Positions 61,622 through 64,000 of a stretch of DNA of 64,000 nt are shown one piece after another. Below the pieces are notes generated by a model, which had not been told where the DNA came from, made no database searches, and saw only the letters and a list, made by a program, of their open reading frames with translations. Location of the stretch: assembly GCF_040549485.1 (NCBI RefSeq), contig NZ_JBEPTK010000003.1:62001-126000 (forward strand). Reading direction: 5' to 3'. The DNA is from Constrictibacter sp. MBR-5 (GTDB lineage Bacteria > Pseudomonadota > Alphaproteobacteria > JAJUGE01). Numbering within the stretch: position 1 is the stretch's first letter; every line of letters starts with the position of its first letter. Made by a program: the position numbers and the translations under genes.

Positions 61622-63241
61622 GTGGTGGCGGCGCGGCGGCGCCGCCGTTTCCTCTCGCCCATCACCCTGCGCATCCTGGCGGTCAACCTCATCGCCATCG
61701 GCATCCTCGCCGCCGGCCTGCTGTGGCTCGGCCAGTACAAGCGCGGCCTGATCCAGAGCGAACTCGAGGTGCTGCGGGCCCAGGGCCGGCTGATCGCGAT
61801 GGCGCTGGGCGAGGGGGCGGTCCTCGCCGATCCCGACCGCGACCCGGTGCTGGTCCCCGAAGTGGCCAACCGCCTGGTGCGCCGCCTGTCCGAGCCGGCG
61901 TCGGCGCGGGTGCGGCTCTACGCCGCCGACGGTCGCATGATGGCCGACAGCCGCCGGATGATCGGCCCCGGTGGTCTGGTCGAGATGGAGGAGCTGCCGC
62001 CGCTGGCGCCGGCCAACCCGCTGCACCGCGTCATCAACTACGTCTATGACGGCATCCTGCATCTCCTGACGCCGATCACGGCGAAGGAGCTCTATTCCGA
62101 ATCGTTCGGCCAGCCGACCGACGACTTCCCCGAACTGCGCGTCGCCCTCGGCGGCGACGTCGGACGCACCGCCCGCGCGACCGAGGACGGCGGCATCATG
62201 CTGACCGTCGCCGAGCCCGTGCAGCACTATAAGCGCGTCGTCGGCGCGCTGCTGCTGTCGGCGCGCGGCGACGCGATCGAGACCGCGGTCCGCTCGGTCC
62301 GCCTCAACATCCTGGCGCTGTTCGGCGTGGCGCTGGCGGTCACGGTCCTGCTGTCGATCTACCTGTCGGGCGCCATCGCCCGGCCGATCCTGCGCCTCGC
62401 CGTCGCCGCGGAGCGCGTGCGCCGCGGCCAGGGCCGCAAGGTGATGATCCCCGACATGACTGCGCGCGGCGACGAGATCGGCGAACTGTCCGCCGCCCTG
62501 CGCGCCATGACCGAGGCGCTGTGGCTGCGCATGGACGCCATCGAGCGCTTCGCCGCGGACGTGGCGCACGAGATCAAGAACCCGCTCACCTCGCTGCGCA
62601 GCGCCGTCGAGACCGCCGCGCGGATCAAGGAGCCGTCGCAGCAGCAGCACCTGATGGCGATCATCGTCGACGACGTCCGCCGCCTCGACCGGCTGATCTC
62701 CGACATTTCCGATGCCTCGCGTCTCGACGCCGAGCTGTCCCGCGCCGAAAGCGAGACCGTCGATCTCGCGCGCATGCTGGAGACCCTGGTCGACATCTAC
62801 AGCACCACCGGCGACGGCCGCGACGGCAAGCCGAGCCTGGGGCTGGAGAACAGCGACGGCAACCTGCGGGTGGCGGGCATGGAAGATCGCCTCGTCCAGG
62901 TCTTCCGCAACCTGCTCGGCAACGCCATCTCCTTCAGCCCGCCGGGCGGCCGCATCACGCTGCGCGGCCGACGCTCGGAGGGTATCGTGTCGGTGGCGAT
63001 CGAGGACCAGGGGCCCGGCATTCCGCCCGGCAAGGAGGAGGCGATCTTCGAGCGCTTCTACAGCGAGCGGCCAGCGGGCGAGAAGTTCGGGACCCATTCC
63101 GGCCTCGGCCTCAGCATCTCGCGCCAGATCGTCGAGGCACACGGCGGCACCCTTTCCGCCGAGAACCGCCGCGGTCCCGACGGGGATATCGTCGGCGCCC
63201 GCTTCATCGTGCGCCTGCCGGCCATGCCGTCCGCACGATGA
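61622..63241 (+). CDS. chvG: Sensor histidine kinase ChvG
   Basis: A 539-residue membrane kinase partnered with ChvI. Two transmembrane segments (about residues 15-36 and 225-250) bracket a periplasmic sensor domain; a HAMP linker follows, then the dimerisation domain with the phosphoacceptor His316 in DVAHEIKNPLTSLR, and the ATPase domain with NLLGNAISFSPPGG, DQGPGIPPG and GLGLSISRQIVEAHGG. GTG 61622 is preferred, with AGGGCAGG upstream; the longer frame overlaps chvI. The usual third gene, hprK, is absent. Confidence 0.93.
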   Translation: MVAARRRRRFLSPITLRILAVNLIAIGILAAGLLWLGQYKRGLIQSELEVLRAQGRLIAMALGEGAVLADPDRDPVLVPEVANRLVRRLSEPASARVRLYAADGRMMADSRRMIGPGGLVEMEELPPLAPANPLHRVINYVYDGILHLLTPITAKELYSESFGQPTDDFPELRVALGGDVGRTARATEDGGIMLTVAEPVQHYKRVVGALLLSARGDAIETAVRSVRLNILALFGVALAVTVLLSIYLSGAIARPILRLAVAAERVRRGQGRKVMIPDMTARGDEIGELSAALRAMTEALWLRMDAIERFAADVAHEIKNPLTSLRSAVETAARIKEPSQQQHLMAIIVDDVRRLDRLISDISDASRLDAELSRAESETVDLARMLETLVDIYSTTGDGRDGKPSLGLENSDGNLRVAGMEDRLVQVFRNLLGNAISFSPPGGRITLRGRRSEGIVSVAIEDQGPGIPPGKEEAIFERFYSERPAGEKFGTHSGLGLSISRQIVEAHGGTLSAENRRGPDGDIVGARFIVRLPAMPSAR

Positions 63242-63246
63242 TCCGG

Positions 63247-64000
63247 TCAGGCGCCGTCGCGGCCGGCCAGAGCATGCCGCACGACCTTCTTCATGACGCT
63301 GGGCAAAGCATGCTCGACCAGCCGGTCGATCGGCACCCAGAACGTCCCGCCGGGCGCCGGCGTCCCTGCCGGCACCTCCGCGGCGAGCACCGTCAGCTCC
63401 AGTTCGAAATGCGTGAACACGTGGCGCACCAGGCCGGGAAGCGACCGCCAGCCGCCCGGATCGAGCGGCGCATGCGCGGCGGCCTCCGGCAGCGCCCCGC
63501 CGTCCTCCTGCCAGGGAGAAGACGGAACCTCGGTCATCCCGCCGAGCAGGCCCTTCTCCACCCGGCGGCGCAGCAGGACCGCTCCGTCCGCCCGCACGAT
63601 CCAGAAGGCGACGCCCAGGCGCCGCGGCCGCGCCGCCTTGGCGGTCCGGCGGGGCAGGGCCGCTGCGATGCCGGCGGCGCGGGCCGCGCAGCCCTCGGCC
63701 AGCGGGCAGACCATGCAGAGCGGGCTGCGCGGCGTGCAGACGGTGGCGCCCAGATCCATGCTCGCCTGGGCGAAGTCGCCGGGTCGGCCCTCGGGCGTCA
63801 GCCGCGCCGCCGCGATCCGCAGTTCCTGCTTGGCTGCGGGCAGCGGCGTGTCGATCGCGAACAGCCGCGCCACGACGCGCTCGACATTGCCGTCGACGGG
63901 CGTCGCCTTGCGGTCGAAGGCGATCGCCGCGATCGCTGCGGCGGTATAGGTGCCGATTCCCGGCAAGGCCAGCAGCGCCGCCTCGCTGTCGGGGAACCGC
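63247..64000 (-). CDS. mutY: A/G-specific adenine DNA glycosylase MutY, C-terminal part (5' end outside window)
   Basis: About 250 residues of MutY, which removes adenine mispaired with 8-oxoguanine. At the window edge the helix-hairpin-helix motif LPGIGTYTAAAIAAIAFD is intact, followed by GNVERVVARLF, the catalytic Asp in QASMDLGATVC and the [4Fe-4S] cluster cysteines TVCTPRSPLCMVCPLAEGC (C-x6-C-x2-C-x5-C). The C-terminal Nudix-like domain that recognises 8-oxoG follows (AFWIVRADGAVLLRRRV, LVRHVFTHFELELTV). Convergent with chvG, with 5 bases between stops. Confidence 0.95.
   Translation of the reverse strand, partial: RFPDSEAALLALPGIGTYTAAAIAAIAFDRKATPVDGNVERVVARLFAIDTPLPAAKQELRIAAARLTPEGRPGDFAQASMDLGATVCTPRSPLCMVCPLAEGCAARAAGIAAALPRRTAKAARPRRLGVAFWIVRADGAVLLRRRVEKGLLGGMTEVPSSPWQEDGGALPEAAAHAPLDPGGWRSLPGLVRHVFTHFELELTVLAAEVPAGTPAPGGTFWVPIDRLVEHALPSVMKKVVRHALAGRDGA

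Overview
The window is about 64 kb of GC-rich, densely packed bacterial chromosome. The gene families point to an alphaproteobacterium, most plausibly a Rhodospirillales-type lineage; that rank is inference, since no marker search was possible. Supporting signs are the AddA/AddB recombination nuclease pair, an ATP12-type F1-ATPase chaperone, HspQ, a DUF3775 protein, the ChvI/ChvG two-component pair beside pckA, the def-fmt-truA / dapD-dapE block and the tsaE-amgK-murU-addB-addA string. I see no rRNA, CRISPR array, insertion sequence, integrase or phage gene, and composition looks even throughout.

Layout. 1-9.3 kb: end of a purine permease, a Baeyer-Villiger-type monooxygenase, a periplasmic cupin, glgC-glgA, a rhomboid protease, a D-Ala-D-Ala dipeptidase, a 1-Cys peroxiredoxin divergent from a methyltransferase, and a NUDIX hydrolase. 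9.3-15.9 kb: an EF-G-like GTPase coupled to a hydratase-family enzyme, a PRC-barrel secreted protein, an MFS carrier, an M20 amidohydrolase and a NIPSNAP protein. 15.9-25 kb: DUF3775, hspQ, ATP12, dapD-dapE, a membrane protein, truA-fmt-def, a GST, a SIMPL-like secreted protein and an NAD-dependent epimerase. 25-29 kb: an alpha/beta hydrolase, a VOC protein, ftsH and trxA, the last two sharing a strong hairpin terminator. 29-38 kb: tsaE-amgK-murU-addB-addA, joining tRNA modification, cell-wall recycling and double-strand-break repair in one overlapping transcript. 38-47 kb: a ferredoxin/flavodoxin-NADP reductase, DUF4387-AtuA, a glutamine amidotransferase-like protein, hflK-hflC-DUF2065 and two family III CoA-transferases. 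47-52 kb: an orphan TadE-like protein, a peroxidase-related enzyme, a methyltransferase, a fused TRAP permease, tRNA-Pro(CGG) and a lipoprotein. 52-58 kb: a 620-bp regulatory gap and the prkA-yeaH-spoVR stress operon followed by two small ORFs. 58-64 kb: pckA, a HugZ-like protein, chvI-chvG and the end of mutY.

Themes. Several genes concern protein quality control (FtsH, HflK/HflC, HspQ, rhomboid, ATP12, Def), redox defence (peroxiredoxin, thioredoxin, FNR, the peroxidase-related enzyme) and starvation or stress response (PrkA/YeaH/SpoVR, glycogen synthesis, ChvIG/PckA). Translational coupling by 4-base overlaps is common. The most informative non-coding signals are a near-consensus sigma-54 promoter upstream of prkA, a perfect 8+8 inverted repeat between the peroxiredoxin and methyltransferase genes, a structured pckA leader, and a palindrome inside the presumed dapD promoter. 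The addB reading frame has no ATG, GTG or TTG at its natural start and seems to begin with CTG in a CTGA overlap. Most of the window is conserved core genome. I found no convincing wholly new system; the best leads are regulatory.
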